Notes under the pieces: model-generated | What the model saw: only the letters and a program-made list of their open reading frames with translations | The model's database searches: none | What the model was told of the DNA's origin: nothing | Translations under genes and position numbers: made by a program | Assembly (NCBI GenBank): GCA_035285325.1 | Contig: JAYKJB010000019.1 | Coordinates: forward strand, 1 to 37,993 | Direction: 5' to 3' | Length of the DNA stretch: 37,993 nt | DNA from: Candidatus Sericytochromatia bacterium | GTDB lineage: Bacteria; Cyanobacteriota; Sericytochromatia; S15B-MN24; JAQBPE01 | In this document: piece after piece, positions 9,086 to 17,627 of the stretch | Numbering within the stretch: position 1 is the first letter of the stretch | Layout: each line of letters begins with the position of its first letter

Positions 9086-10315
9086 ATGGACGGATTGCTG
9101 ACATCTCTGGGTGGGGCCGTGGGCGCGTTGCTGCTCGGAACAGCGGCCTTCGAGGGTCTCTATCGCTTGCGGGACACCCGCACGATCGAGCTGATGGTGC
9201 GGCGGCGGGGCGCCTGGGAAGAGTTGCCCGCCCCGGCCGGCGAGCGTCGCTTCCGGGTGGCGGTGCCCTTCCACAACCACAACCTGGCTTACGAGCAGAC
9301 CCTGGTCGACGTGCGGCCCAGCGTTCGCCTGCTCAAGCGCGAAGCGGCGGCCGCGTGGGCCGTCGATGCCTCGGTCTCCGTGCATGCCTTGACGGACGAG
9401 GGGCGCGCTGACGGCTACTGGGCAGCCTGTCTGCTCGGCCCCGGGGAGTCCTGCGAGATGGACGTGCGGGTGACCCTGCGCGGGGAACCGGAGGCCCTGA
9501 GCCTGTTGCACGCGGTGGTGGTGCAGGTGGCCTATGACACCTACGGGCGCGTCGACTTGCAGACCTTTCAGACCGATTGGGTGCTCCCCCTGGCTACGCC
9601 GAAACCGCTGCCGCCGGCGCTTCAGGGCAAGGGCGTGGCCATCCAGTGCGTGCCGACGCCTCTGCTGACCGACGCCGACGACATCGTCGAGGTGATCGAC
9701 ACGGCGACCCGCTCCTTCCGGCAACCCGGGGACGTGGTGGCGGTCGCGGAGAGCGTGGTGGCCATTACCCAGGGGCGCTATTTCCGCCCGACGGCGGTGC
9801 GCCCGGGCTTCTGGGCCAAGCGCCTGTGCTTCTTCGTCCCTTCCAAGGGCAGCCTCAGTTCGCGTCACGGCTTCCAGCTCGCCATGAACGACGTGGGGGC
9901 TGCGCGTATGGTGGCCGCCTTTTTTCTGGGCGCGCTCGGCAAGCTGCTGGGACGCAAGGGGGTGATGTACGAAGTGGCCGGCCAACCCGCCGAACTCATT
10001 GATGACATCACGGGCACCATGCCGCCCTTCGACAAATACATCGTGGCAGGGCCAGACCAGCCGGACCAGGTGGTGGCGCGCATCAAGGCCCGCACGGGCA
10101 TGGAGGCCGCGATCGTGGATGCCAATGACCTGAAGCGCGCGATGGTGCTGGCGGTGACGCCCGGCGTGCAGGCCAGCCAGGTCTCCACCTGGCTGCTCGA
10201 CAATCCTTTCGGCAATGCGGCCGAGCAAACGCCCATCGTGGTGCTGCGGCCACACGCCGCTGGAGCCCACGACGCCCTGGAGAACGCCCATGTTCCGTCG
10301 CGTTCGCTATCGTGA
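9086..10315 (+). CDS. CofE-like (F420-0:gamma-glutamyl ligase superfamily) membrane-anchored protein
   Basis: A 409-residue protein resembling the F420-0:gamma-glutamyl ligase-like proteins annotated in cyanobacteria. A hydrophobic N-terminal segment (about 7-25) may anchor it. An N-terminal beta-rich domain (to about 190, with ADGYWAACLLGPGES) precedes the CofE-like domain, which contains GDVVAVAESVVAITQGRYF, ELIDDITGTMPPFDKYI and AAIVDANDLKRA. True CofE adds glutamates to coenzyme F420; no F420 biosynthesis gene is visible here, and the cyanobacterial-type proteins have no proven reaction that I know of, so I do not assign one. The ATG at 9086 has AAAGGGA upstream. Its 3' end overlaps the GNAT gene by 26 bases, indicating one transcript. 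Confidence 0.8.
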   Translation: MDGLLTSLGGAVGALLLGTAAFEGLYRLRDTRTIELMVRRRGAWEELPAPAGERRFRVAVPFHNHNLAYEQTLVDVRPSVRLLKREAAAAWAVDASVSVHALTDEGRADGYWAACLLGPGESCEMDVRVTLRGEPEALSLLHAVVVQVAYDTYGRVDLQTFQTDWVLPLATPKPLPPALQGKGVAIQCVPTPLLTDADDIVEVIDTATRSFRQPGDVVAVAESVVAITQGRYFRPTAVRPGFWAKRLCFFVPSKGSLSSRHGFQLAMNDVGAARMVAAFFLGALGKLLGRKGVMYEVAGQPAELIDDITGTMPPFDKYIVAGPDQPDQVVARIKARTGMEAAIVDANDLKRAMVLAVTPGVQASQVSTWLLDNPFGNAAEQTPIVVLRPHAAGAHDALENAHVPSRSLS

Positions 10316-11336
10316 CCTGGACCAGGTCCGGCGCATCTTCATCAGCGCCTTCCGCGAGGAGTATGGGCGGCGCGGGGTAGATATCGGTGCGCAGGTCCTG
10401 CGCTGGAAACGACTCTACCCGCTGCTCAAGGGGCTGAGCCTGTTTCCCAACCCTTATCGTCATACGCTCGAGATGCATGTCTGGGATGACCAGGGCCGGT
10501 TGCTCGGCTTCATCCAGACCACGCCTGGCAACCGCGAGCAAACCCGCTGGCACATCGACTTCGTGGCGGTGGCGCCGGAGGCCCAGGGTCGAGGCATCGG
10601 GCGACGCCTGGTGGAAGGGGTCTTCGATACCTACGGTGCCCGCGGGGTGAAAACCTTCACGCTGGAGGTCGACCAGGACAACGCCCCGGCCCTCGGCTTC
10701 TACGACAAGCTGGGCTTCAGACGATACAGCTCGACCACCTACTTTCGAGCCGACCAGCCACCCCCACCGGATGACACGGCCCCCACGGTCGGTTTCCGCC
10801 CCTATCGTCGCAGCGATGCCCAGCCGCTCTTTCAAATGTATACCGATGCCCTGCCTGCCGCCGTGCGAGCCGTCGATGGGAGAACCGTTGCCGATTTCGA
10901 CCGAACTTGGCTCGACTTCGGCGCATCGGCCTTGCGGCGCCGGGCTCATCAGCAAGACGAACAACGCTGGGTTCTCGAGGAGCACGGTCAGCTGGTCGGT
11001 TACGTGAGGGTGGTGGCCCAATGGCGCGAATTGCCCCATACGGTGCATGTGCTGGCCCTTCCCGGGCGGGACGATTTGTATCCGCGCCTGCTGGCTCAGG
11101 CGGCCCGGCAACTGGCGGCCTTTCCCCCCCGGACCGTGCTGGCCTGGGGAGCGGATCACACACCGGGTAAACTTCAAGCTCTGCGCGATTGGGGCCTGCG
11201 GCCCTTCACCGTGGACCACGCGCTGGTGCGAGACAACCTGATCACCCTGAAACTGCCACCGCAAGGGCTCGACCTGAGCCGGGTCGATGACAAGTCGTTC
11301 AAACCGGCTTTCACGCAACCCGCCGCAGGGGCCTAG
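10290..11336 (+). CDS. Tandem GNAT-fold acyltransferase
   Basis: A 348-residue protein with an intact N-terminal GNAT domain (about 1-155). The acetyl-CoA loop reads VAPEAQGRGIGRRLVEG, followed by LEVDQDNAPALGFYDKLGF. A second GNAT-like half (about 165-315) lacks a clear Q/R-x-x-G-x-G/A loop and may serve as a substrate platform. The ATG at 10290 lies inside the end of the CofE-like gene, with GGAGAA upstream, so the two are translationally coupled. The acyl acceptor is unknown; coupling to a ligase-like protein suggests both act on the same small molecule, which is inference. Confidence 0.85.
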   Translation: MFRRVRYRDLDQVRRIFISAFREEYGRRGVDIGAQVLRWKRLYPLLKGLSLFPNPYRHTLEMHVWDDQGRLLGFIQTTPGNREQTRWHIDFVAVAPEAQGRGIGRRLVEGVFDTYGARGVKTFTLEVDQDNAPALGFYDKLGFRRYSSTTYFRADQPPPPDDTAPTVGFRPYRRSDAQPLFQMYTDALPAAVRAVDGRTVADFDRTWLDFGASALRRRAHQQDEQRWVLEEHGQLVGYVRVVAQWRELPHTVHVLALPGRDDLYPRLLAQAARQLAAFPPRTVLAWGADHTPGKLQALRDWGLRPFTVDHALVRDNLITLKLPPQGLDLSRVDDKSFKPAFTQPAAGA

Positions 11337-11367
11337 CCACGGCCCCTGCCCCCTCCTGCTGGGTATG

Positions 11368-11376
11368 TGTTAGAGT
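11368..11376 (+). promoter_or_regulatory. Candidate extended -10 of pspA
   Basis: TGT followed directly by TAGAGT, about 118 bases before the pspA ATG, with no recognisable -35. No sigma-54 -24/-12 element is seen, unlike enterobacterial psp promoters. Confidence 0.3.
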
Positions 11377-11493
11377 ATCCGGGCGTCCGGCTCACGGCGG
11401 GCGTGGGTTCAACGCTGAGGGTTCGCCTGCCGGTGCCGCGCGCGAAATGGGTTCGGCCGTGGCCTGGGGGCTTGGTTCAGGAGGTTGTCCGAG

Positions 11494-12177
11494 ATGGGCT
11501 TGTGGGACCGCATCGTGCGCTTGTTGAGAAGCAACGTCAATGACGTGATCGACAAGGCCGAAGACCCTGAGAAGATGGTCACCCAGATTGTGGTGGAGCT
11601 GCAGGAGAACCTCTCCCAGGTGCGGGCGCAGGTGGCCACGGCGATCGCCATGGAAAAACAGCTCTACCAGAAGTATGAGCAAGCCCAGAATGACGCTGAC
11701 AAGTGGCAGCAAAAGGCTGAACTGGCGGTGGATAAGGGCGAGGATGACCTGGCGCGGGAAGCCCTGAAGCGCAAGAACACCTCCCAGTCCACGGCCGACG
11801 GCCTCAAGCAGCAGTGGGAACAGCAAAAGGCGTCGGTGGCCACGCTCAAGGCCAGCATGGCCAAGATGGAATCCAAGATTGCCGAGGCCAGCACCAAGAA
11901 GGACCTGCTGGTGGCGCGGCACCGCCGCGCTGAAGCGGAGCAGCGCATTCAGAGCGCGCTGTCGACGGCGGCAGGGTCCAGTGCCATGGCGGCCTTCGAG
12001 CGCATGGAACAGAAGGTGCTGGCGGGCGAAACGCAGGCGGCGGCGCTCAACGAACTGAACTCGGATTCGCTCGAAGAGAAGTTCGCGGCGCTGGATAGCG
12101 GGGACGCCGATGAGGATCTGCGCAAACTGAAGGAAGTGCGGCAGGCCAAGTTGCTCTCGGCGGGAGACGCCAAGTAG
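11494..12177 (+). CDS. pspA: PspA/Vipp1 (IM30) family envelope-stress protein
   Basis: Peripheral membrane protein of the ESCRT-III superfamily that assembles into rings or rods and maintains inner-membrane integrity. Its 227 residues are almost entirely helical coiled coil. The amphipathic N-terminal helix (MGLWDRIVRLLRSNVND) is followed by DKAEDPEKMVTQIVVELQ, the family signature, and the end has DSLEEKFAALD. Vipp1 usually carries an extra C-terminal helix; at this length the protein is closer to PspA, but the two cannot be told apart by eye. The start is the ATG at 11494, nine bases after a perfect AGGAGG, rather than the TTG nine bases upstream. No pspB, pspC or pspF lies alongside. Confidence 0.93.
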   Translation: MGLWDRIVRLLRSNVNDVIDKAEDPEKMVTQIVVELQENLSQVRAQVATAIAMEKQLYQKYEQAQNDADKWQQKAELAVDKGEDDLAREALKRKNTSQSTADGLKQQWEQQKASVATLKASMAKMESKIAEASTKKDLLVARHRRAEAEQRIQSALSTAAGSSAMAAFERMEQKVLAGETQAAALNELNSDSLEEKFAALDSGDADEDLRKLKEVRQAKLLSAGDAK

Positions 12178-12214
12178 GTCCGCGCTGCGCGCCCCTTGCC
12201 CGGGGTGATCGCCT

Positions 12215-12239
12215 GGCCCTCGCCGAATGGCTCAGGGCC
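12215..12239. terminator. Hairpin between convergent pspA and LCP genes
   Basis: GGCCCT-C-GCC and GGC-TC-AGGGCC pair around a GAAT loop. The stem overlaps the stop codon of the minus-strand LCP gene and lies 38 bases past the pspA stop, so it could serve both. There is no T tract. Confidence 0.35.
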
Positions 12240-13656
12240 GGGCGGCCAGGCCGAGTTCTCCGGCGTAGTCCTCGCCGACCAGCACCGTGAAGTCCGTCGT
12301 GATGTCGCCCACCGAGGCGTTGACGCGGTCGGGGCTGACCCCGAGATCCTTGCCGACCATGCCGGCGAGCTGGCTGTGACCGGTCTGGCTGATCACACGA
12401 GTGCGAGACAACGTCCTCAGTGAGGCGTCGCCCACGGCCCGAACGGACCAGCCTGCCTCCCGCAATTCCCGGGCGGCCGTGTGGGCGAGACCGGCGCGCG
12501 AGGTCCCATTCAGCACGGTGACCGTGCGCTGGCGGCGAGTGGCGCGTTTGGCGTCGACCGCGGGCTCCAGCCCCATCAGGCGATGACCCAGCTGTCTCGC
12601 GCGGGTGCCATTGGCCAGCCAGTAACTGCCCTTGTACTGCGCGCCACTGAAGGTGCCTGGCAGCATGACCATGCGCACGTCACTGCGTTCCAAGCTGGCT
12701 CCCCACGTTGCCAGCTGAACCAGTTCGGGCCCCGTCATGTTGGTCTTCACGTTGCTCTTGATGGTGTGAAGCATCCGAGGGACGCGCAACAAGGTATCGG
12801 GCGAGAGCACCTGATCGGTCACGGCTTGCATGAATTGCTGCTGCCGCTGGACCCGTCCGATGTCGCCCAGCCCATCGTGGCGGAAGCGAACGTAACGGTG
12901 CGCATCTGCGCCATTCAGCCGATGCCAGCCCCGCTGAAAGTCGATCCGCAAGCCGGCCGTCCGATCCACGTAGTGCATGTCGCGATCGATGTAGAGTTTG
13001 ACGCCACCCACGACATCCACCAGTTTTTCCAGGCCGGTGGTGTTGACCTGGGCCCAGTGCTGGATGGGAATGCCAAGCAATTTCGACACGACGTCGGAAG
13101 CCAGCTTCGGCCCACCGACGTGGAACGCGGCGTTGACCTTGTCCCAGCGTCCGCGCACCAGCACCCGCGTGTCACGTGGGATCGAGACGATGTCGAGGTG
13201 TTTGCCGGCAGGCCCCACGCCCAAGACCAGGATCGTGTCGCTGCGGACCGGACCCGCCGAGGTCTTGTAGCCCTCGCCGTAATTGAGATCGGTGCCGAGG
13301 ACCAGGATGGCGCGTCGCGCAGCGGTGGGGACCAGGCCCTTGGCGATCTCCGCGGCCGTCGGTTGACGCTTGCGCTCCGTGTTGAAGCCATCCATCAGCA
13401 TCGATGCGGAGGCATATCCCAAGGCTCCCAGGAGGCTCAGGCAGAAGGTCAGGAAAACCCCCGCCCGCACCGCTCGCTTGAGGCGTGAAACCTTGCGCCG
13501 GCGGGAGGGCGGTAGCCGGAGTTGACCGGTCTGATAGCCCGGCCCGGTCGGCCCCCTCCCGGCTCCTTCCGATTTCAGACGGGTGGTTTTGCGTCCAAGC
13601 GGTGTGGTCCTGCTGGGAGATTCATCGTAATGGCCCCGGAGGCGTTGCGGTCCCAT
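12232..13656 (-). CDS. LytR-CpsA-Psr (LCP) family cell-wall ligase with LytR_C domain
   Basis: A 474-residue membrane-anchored enzyme of the family that transfers undecaprenyl-linked glycans onto peptidoglycan. A basic cytoplasmic N-terminus (about 1-62) is followed by one transmembrane helix (about 65-86) and the extracytoplasmic LCP domain (about 110-270). That domain shows VRSDTILVLGV, DIVSIPRDTRV and YVRFRHDGLGDIGRVQRQQQ, with the conserved Arg and Asp residues that bind the pyrophosphate and metal. A C-terminal LytR_C domain (about 375-470, with VTVLNGTSRAGLA) follows. Its ATG lies 11 bases after the gltX stop with GGAG between, so the two genes are co-transcribed. The transferred polymer is unknown. 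Confidence 0.92.
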   Translation of the reverse strand: MGPQRLRGHYDESPSRTTPLGRKTTRLKSEGAGRGPTGPGYQTGQLRLPPSRRRKVSRLKRAVRAGVFLTFCLSLLGALGYASASMLMDGFNTERKRQPTAAEIAKGLVPTAARRAILVLGTDLNYGEGYKTSAGPVRSDTILVLGVGPAGKHLDIVSIPRDTRVLVRGRWDKVNAAFHVGGPKLASDVVSKLLGIPIQHWAQVNTTGLEKLVDVVGGVKLYIDRDMHYVDRTAGLRIDFQRGWHRLNGADAHRYVRFRHDGLGDIGRVQRQQQFMQAVTDQVLSPDTLLRVPRMLHTIKSNVKTNMTGPELVQLATWGASLERSDVRMVMLPGTFSGAQYKGSYWLANGTRARQLGHRLMGLEPAVDAKRATRRQRTVTVLNGTSRAGLAHTAARELREAGWSVRAVGDASLRTLSRTRVISQTGHSQLAGMVGKDLGVSPDRVNASVGDITTDFTVLVGEDYAGELGLAARP

Positions 13657-13667
13657 GCGTGCTCCGT

Positions 13668-15131
13668 CTACCGGGGGGCCATCGGCTGGCCACTGATCAC
13701 GTGGTCGAGGCGGCGAAGTGACAGGTCTCGGCCCAGCAGGGTGAGCACCTCGTAGATACCGGGGCTGGCCGCCCGGCCCGTCAGGGCCACGCGGGCGGGT
13801 TGAATCAAGGCGCCCAGTTTGATGCCACGCTCCGCCGCCAAGGCCTTCACCACCGCCTCAAGGTTGCTCTCTTCCCACTCGGACAGCGCGGCGAGCGTAT
13901 CCCGCAGGGACCTCAAGGCCGTAAGCCCCGGGGCGTCGAGATGCTTGGCCACAGCCTCCGCCTCGAATTCGAGGGGCAGGTCGAAGAAGGGTCGGCTGCC
14001 CTCCAGCATCTGAACCAACGTCCGGCTGCGTACTTGCAGGCTGCGAATGATGGAGCACCGCTCTGCTTCGCTCTTGCTGGCCACGGGGAGGCCGGCCTGC
14101 TCCCAGCGCCGGATCATGTCAGGTAGCAGGCGTTCGGGGGTGGTGTGCTGGATATAATGGGCGTTCATGGCTTCGAGTTTGGCGAAGTCGAAGACGGCCG
14201 CACTCTTGTTGAGACCTTCCAGACTGAAGGCCGCGATCATCTCGTCCCGGGTGAAGTATTCCTGGTCTCCGTGGGACCAGCCCAGGCGGACCAGGTAATT
14301 CACCAGCGCTTCGGGCAGGAAGCCATCGTCCGCGAACTTCATCACGGAGGTGGTGCCGTGTCGCTTGGAGAGTTTCGCCCGGTCAGGGCCGAGAATCATC
14401 GGCAGGTGGCAGAAGACAGGCACGGAAGCGCCCAGAGCCTGATAGACCGCCACCTGTTTGGGCGTGTTGCTGAGGTGATCGTCTCCGCGAATCACGTGCG
14501 TGATGGCCATCTCGATGTCGTCGACCACCGCCGCGAAATTGTAGGTGGGGATTCCGTCCGACTTGATCAGCACGTAGTCTTCCACCATCTGGGCGGCATC
14601 GAAGACCACTTCGCCACGCAGGGCATCCTGCACCACGATCGTCCCGGCCTCGGGTCCTCGAAAGCGAATCACGCTCGGTCGCTGCTCGGCTTCGTAGCGT
14701 TGGCGGGTGGCCTCGTCGATGGTCGACCACTGACGATCGAACCGAGGTTCCTCTCCCCGGGCTTTCTGGGCCTCACGCAGGGCTTGGAGTTCGTCCGCCG
14801 ACAGATAGCAGCGGTAGGCCTGACCCGCGGCAATCAGGCGATCGGCGTACCGTTGATACAGGTCCAGGCGCTGGGTCTGGAAGTAGGGACCGTGAGGCTC
14901 TGCGGCACCGGGACCCTCGTCCCAGGGGAGGTCGAGCCAGCGCATGCCTTCGAAGATGGCAGCGGTGGACTCCTCGCTGGAACGAGCCTGGTCCGTATCC
15001 TCGACCCGCAGGATGAAAGTGCCGCCGTGTTTGCGTGCGAACAACCAATTGAACAGGGCGGTGCGTGCCCCGCCCACGTGCAGGTATCCGGTTGGACTCG
15101 GCGCAAAGCGAACGCGGACGCGTGCCGACAA
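13668..15131 (-). CDS. gltX: Glutamyl-tRNA synthetase
   Basis: Class I aminoacyl-tRNA synthetase charging tRNA-Glu (and possibly tRNA-Gln in an indirect pathway), about 487 residues. The HIGH-type motif is PSPTGYLHVGGARTALFN, and the KMSKS-type motif is DRAKLSKRHG (about residues 250-259). The RVEDTDQ and HVIRGDDHLSNTPKQ blocks are typical. No ATG is available at the N-terminus. TTG at 15131 lies nine bases after GGGGAGG and is my choice; TTG at 15137 lies only three bases after it and would add two residues. The LCP gene follows in the same operon. Confidence 0.97.
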   Translation of the reverse strand: MSARVRVRFAPSPTGYLHVGGARTALFNWLFARKHGGTFILRVEDTDQARSSEESTAAIFEGMRWLDLPWDEGPGAAEPHGPYFQTQRLDLYQRYADRLIAAGQAYRCYLSADELQALREAQKARGEEPRFDRQWSTIDEATRQRYEAEQRPSVIRFRGPEAGTIVVQDALRGEVVFDAAQMVEDYVLIKSDGIPTYNFAAVVDDIEMAITHVIRGDDHLSNTPKQVAVYQALGASVPVFCHLPMILGPDRAKLSKRHGTTSVMKFADDGFLPEALVNYLVRLGWSHGDQEYFTRDEMIAAFSLEGLNKSAAVFDFAKLEAMNAHYIQHTTPERLLPDMIRRWEQAGLPVASKSEAERCSIIRSLQVRSRTLVQMLEGSRPFFDLPLEFEAEAVAKHLDAPGLTALRSLRDTLAALSEWEESNLEAVVKALAAERGIKLGALIQPARVALTGRAASPGIYEVLTLLGRDLSLRRLDHVISGQPMAPR

Positions 15132-15356
15132 CGTCAAATGCCTCCCCTATCAGTGCAAAGTGGCCCCACCTTAACAGAGCTCCCAGCCTCAGGAATGTGA
15201 CAGGCGTGACCGAAACGTTTGATTCGTCACACCAAATTCGCGGCATCGATCACAGTTTTATGTTACTCAGACCTGGTATTCATCTTCATGTGAACGTCCC
15301 CAAGTTGTTTCCTCTCGCGGCGTTCCGGCGCGCGACGACAAAGCCGTCGCTCGCAG

Positions 15357-15365
15357 TGATATGAT
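15357..15365 (+). promoter_or_regulatory. Extended -10 promoter of the LysM gene
   Basis: TGA followed by TATGAT, 50 bases upstream of the ATG at 15415; no good -35 is seen. It lies in a 280-base stretch that is noticeably more AT-rich than the surrounding genes. Confidence 0.45.
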
Positions 15366-15397
15366 GTTTATGTTATCCGCGGGGCACACCCGGCTCG

Positions 15398-15411
15398 AGG
15401 TTTTGTAACCT
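15398..15411 (+). promoter_or_regulatory. Hairpin covering the LysM gene's ribosome binding site
   Basis: AGGTT and AACCT pair perfectly around TTGT, ending three bases before the ATG. The only Shine-Dalgarno-like bases (GAGG) lie in the left arm, so the stem could limit translation. Confidence 0.3.
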
Positions 15412-15414
15412 GTC

Positions 15415-17538
15415 ATGAACGCCTCTCCGTCTTACTCGTCGCGTCGCAATCGCACCCAGGTGACCGCTCCTGCGGGAGTGGATCCCATCGGTGCCTTCCT
15501 GCTCAACCAGCGGCGCGAGTTCGTTGGAAGTCGCGGCGAACGCCCTGATTATGATTCCGGCGAGAAGGTGACAGACCTCGGGGAGATCGCGCGCATTCTG
15601 TCGAACTGCGTGGCGGTGGAGCAACCCGAGGAAGATCTGGTGCTCGAGTTGTTGATGCTCGAGGCGATGCTGGAGGACGTACCGGTCAAGTCTCAGGCCA
15701 TTTTGCAGCAGCTCGGGGAACTGGGCGACGAGGTGCGTGACGGCCTGCTGCCCCCCGGCATGATCAATGTCGACTCGCTTCGCCGGCGCACGCGTCGTCT
15801 GCGCCAGCAGCTGAGTGCCTTTGCCAGTCGGGTGTCCGCAGCCCTGGTGATGTTTTTTACCGGCACGCCGGCGCTGATTCAGGCTGCCCACGCGGCCGAG
15901 GACAGCCCCAAGGGGTTTGCCGTCGCCAATGCGCCGCTGGTTCGGGTCATCGACTCCGTGACGGGGCAAGGCGTTTCAGGGGTTCAGATCAAGACGATGG
16001 AAGAGCGTCTGATCGGCACCACCGACACGCAGGGCCAGGCGACGCTGTCGGAGGGATATCTGGAGACCGACTTGCTCAGCTTCGAGAAGGACGGGTACGA
16101 CATGTACCTGCTGGATCGGACCCAGATGTCGGCACGCAACCTGGTGTCCATGAAGCCGCTCAAGGGTCTGGCCTCGGCTGGCGCCGGGGGCGCTCGTGGC
16201 GCGGCTGCGGGCGCGTCCGCCGGTCGTTCGGGTCTTTCGGATGCGTTGAGCCCGACGCGGCCAGGCGGAGCGGGCCGGGCGCTGGAAGGCCCCAAACTGG
16301 CGCACGGCGGGGCGGGTCACGCCCCGCACCTGACGGCCCCCAAGTCGCCGGCGAAACCCGGTGTGCCCGAACTGAAACTTCCTGTTCGGCCTCGGGCCAA
16401 GGGGGCAGAGGCCCATTTGCCTGCGAAACCCGAACTCGACGCCAAATTGCCGCACGCCGCGGGGGCGCATGGCGTCCACAAGCCTGACGGGGCTCACGCA
16501 CCGGCCTCGCCGCAAGACAAACTGCGCCTCGCGATGGGAGGGGCTGGTTCTGCGCACAAGTCTGGCGCGCACGGCGCCAGCTCCCATTCTCTGCCGGGGC
16601 ACGAGGCCAAGGCGCCCTCTGCGTCCGCGCACAGCGGACGTGCCGGCTCCGCGACTCACGCGTCCAAGGGTGGGGGGCACGCCGCGCCGCATGCCGCTCC
16701 GGCCAAGGCCGGCGGGCACGCCGCAGCGGTCCACGCCGAGCACAAGGATGCGACCGGGGGACATCAGTCGGGTCACGAGCCGGTTGCCGATGCCGCCGCG
16801 GCGGGCAAAGCGACCCGCGAAGTGCGCTTGCCTGTCCGCCCCAAAATGGCCGCCGGATCCGGGCATGCGGCATTGGCCGCCCACCCGGGTGGTCACGATG
16901 CGCCAACGTCTCATGCCGCGCCTGAGGCGCATGGGGGGGCGCACGCCAGCGCCGCGTCTCACGGCGGGCACGCCGGCAAGTCGGCTGCCGCCCACGGGGG
17001 CGCTTCTCACCTGGCCTCCCACGACACCGATCGCCAGATGTCCACCCCCGCGCTGCCGTTGCGCCCCCGTGCCACGCGTACCGTGGCGCACGGTGGGCAC
17101 GCGGAGACGGCGCATGTGGTCATTCCCCGCCGCCTGCCTCAGGCGCGCTATCATCTTTCCGAGCATCAGGCGCAGGCACCAGCGGGCGGTGGCGCCCTGT
17201 ATCGGGTGCGCCCCGGGGACACCCTGTCTGGCATTGCCAAGCGAACCCTCGGCAGTGCGGGACGGTGGAACGAAATTTATCAGGCCAACCGCGACAGTGT
17301 TCCCAATCCGTCTTTCCTGCGGGTGGGGCAAAACTTGAGCTTGCCGACGGTGTCGGTGGCCGGGCGTTCGGGCCGGTCCACTTATCGCGTTCGTCCCGGG
17401 GATTGCCTCTACACGATTGCCTCATCGCAACTGGGTAACGGCCGCCGCTGGCAGGCCATCTGGCAGATGAACCGAGAACGGATTCGCAACGCGCGCATCA
17501 TTCATCCCGGCCAGGTCTTGATGATCCCCAACGCGTGA
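15415..17538 (+). CDS. Histidine-rich LysM protein with internal export-signal-like segment
   Basis: A 707-residue protein with an unusual layout. Residues 1-132 are soluble and acidic. A hydrophobic segment follows (about 133-163, with ALVMFFTGTPALIQAAHAAED) that resembles a signal peptide ending in an AHA-A-like cleavage site. Next come a carboxypeptidase-regulatory-like beta sandwich (about 174-240, with GVQIKTMEERLIGTTDTQGQ), then about 340 residues of low-complexity Gly/Ala/His sequence with some 35 histidines and three related motifs LPVRPR, LPVRPK and LPLRPR. Two C-terminal LysM domains (about 596-643 and 660-706, both opening YRVRPGD) should bind peptidoglycan. It is probably a wall-bound protein. 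The role of the His-rich spacer is unknown. Confidence 0.85.
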   Translation: MNASPSYSSRRNRTQVTAPAGVDPIGAFLLNQRREFVGSRGERPDYDSGEKVTDLGEIARILSNCVAVEQPEEDLVLELLMLEAMLEDVPVKSQAILQQLGELGDEVRDGLLPPGMINVDSLRRRTRRLRQQLSAFASRVSAALVMFFTGTPALIQAAHAAEDSPKGFAVANAPLVRVIDSVTGQGVSGVQIKTMEERLIGTTDTQGQATLSEGYLETDLLSFEKDGYDMYLLDRTQMSARNLVSMKPLKGLASAGAGGARGAAAGASAGRSGLSDALSPTRPGGAGRALEGPKLAHGGAGHAPHLTAPKSPAKPGVPELKLPVRPRAKGAEAHLPAKPELDAKLPHAAGAHGVHKPDGAHAPASPQDKLRLAMGGAGSAHKSGAHGASSHSLPGHEAKAPSASAHSGRAGSATHASKGGGHAAPHAAPAKAGGHAAAVHAEHKDATGGHQSGHEPVADAAAAGKATREVRLPVRPKMAAGSGHAALAAHPGGHDAPTSHAAPEAHGGAHASAASHGGHAGKSAAAHGGASHLASHDTDRQMSTPALPLRPRATRTVAHGGHAETAHVVIPRRLPQARYHLSEHQAQAPAGGGALYRVRPGDTLSGIAKRTLGSAGRWNEIYQANRDSVPNPSFLRVGQNLSLPTVSVAGRSGRSTYRVRPGDCLYTIASSQLGNGRRWQAIWQMNRERIRNARIIHPGQVLMIPNA

Positions 17539-17541
17539 TGG

Positions 17542-17562
17542 CTCAGGCCTGCTTGGGCTGAG
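17542..17562 (+). terminator. Hairpin after the LysM gene
   Basis: CTCAGGCC and GGGCTGAG pair with one mismatch around TGCTT, four bases past the stop, in the gap between convergent genes. There is no T tract, so support is weak. Confidence 0.3.
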
Positions 17563-17627
17563 TGGCCCCCAGACGTGTTCCTCGTCCCCTGGGCGGCGCG
17601 CGTCCGGAGAAGGCGGGAGCCCTTTCG

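Noticed and set aside
9086-10315. Assignment of true F420 gamma-glutamyl ligase activity
   Set aside because: No F420 biosynthesis gene is seen, and the N-terminal membrane and beta-rich region is not found in CofE.
16160-17120. DNA-level tandem repeats in the His-rich part of the LysM gene
   Set aside because: The protein is low-complexity, but I see no fixed-period nucleotide repeat, only recurring GGGCAC/GCGCAC-type codon pairs.
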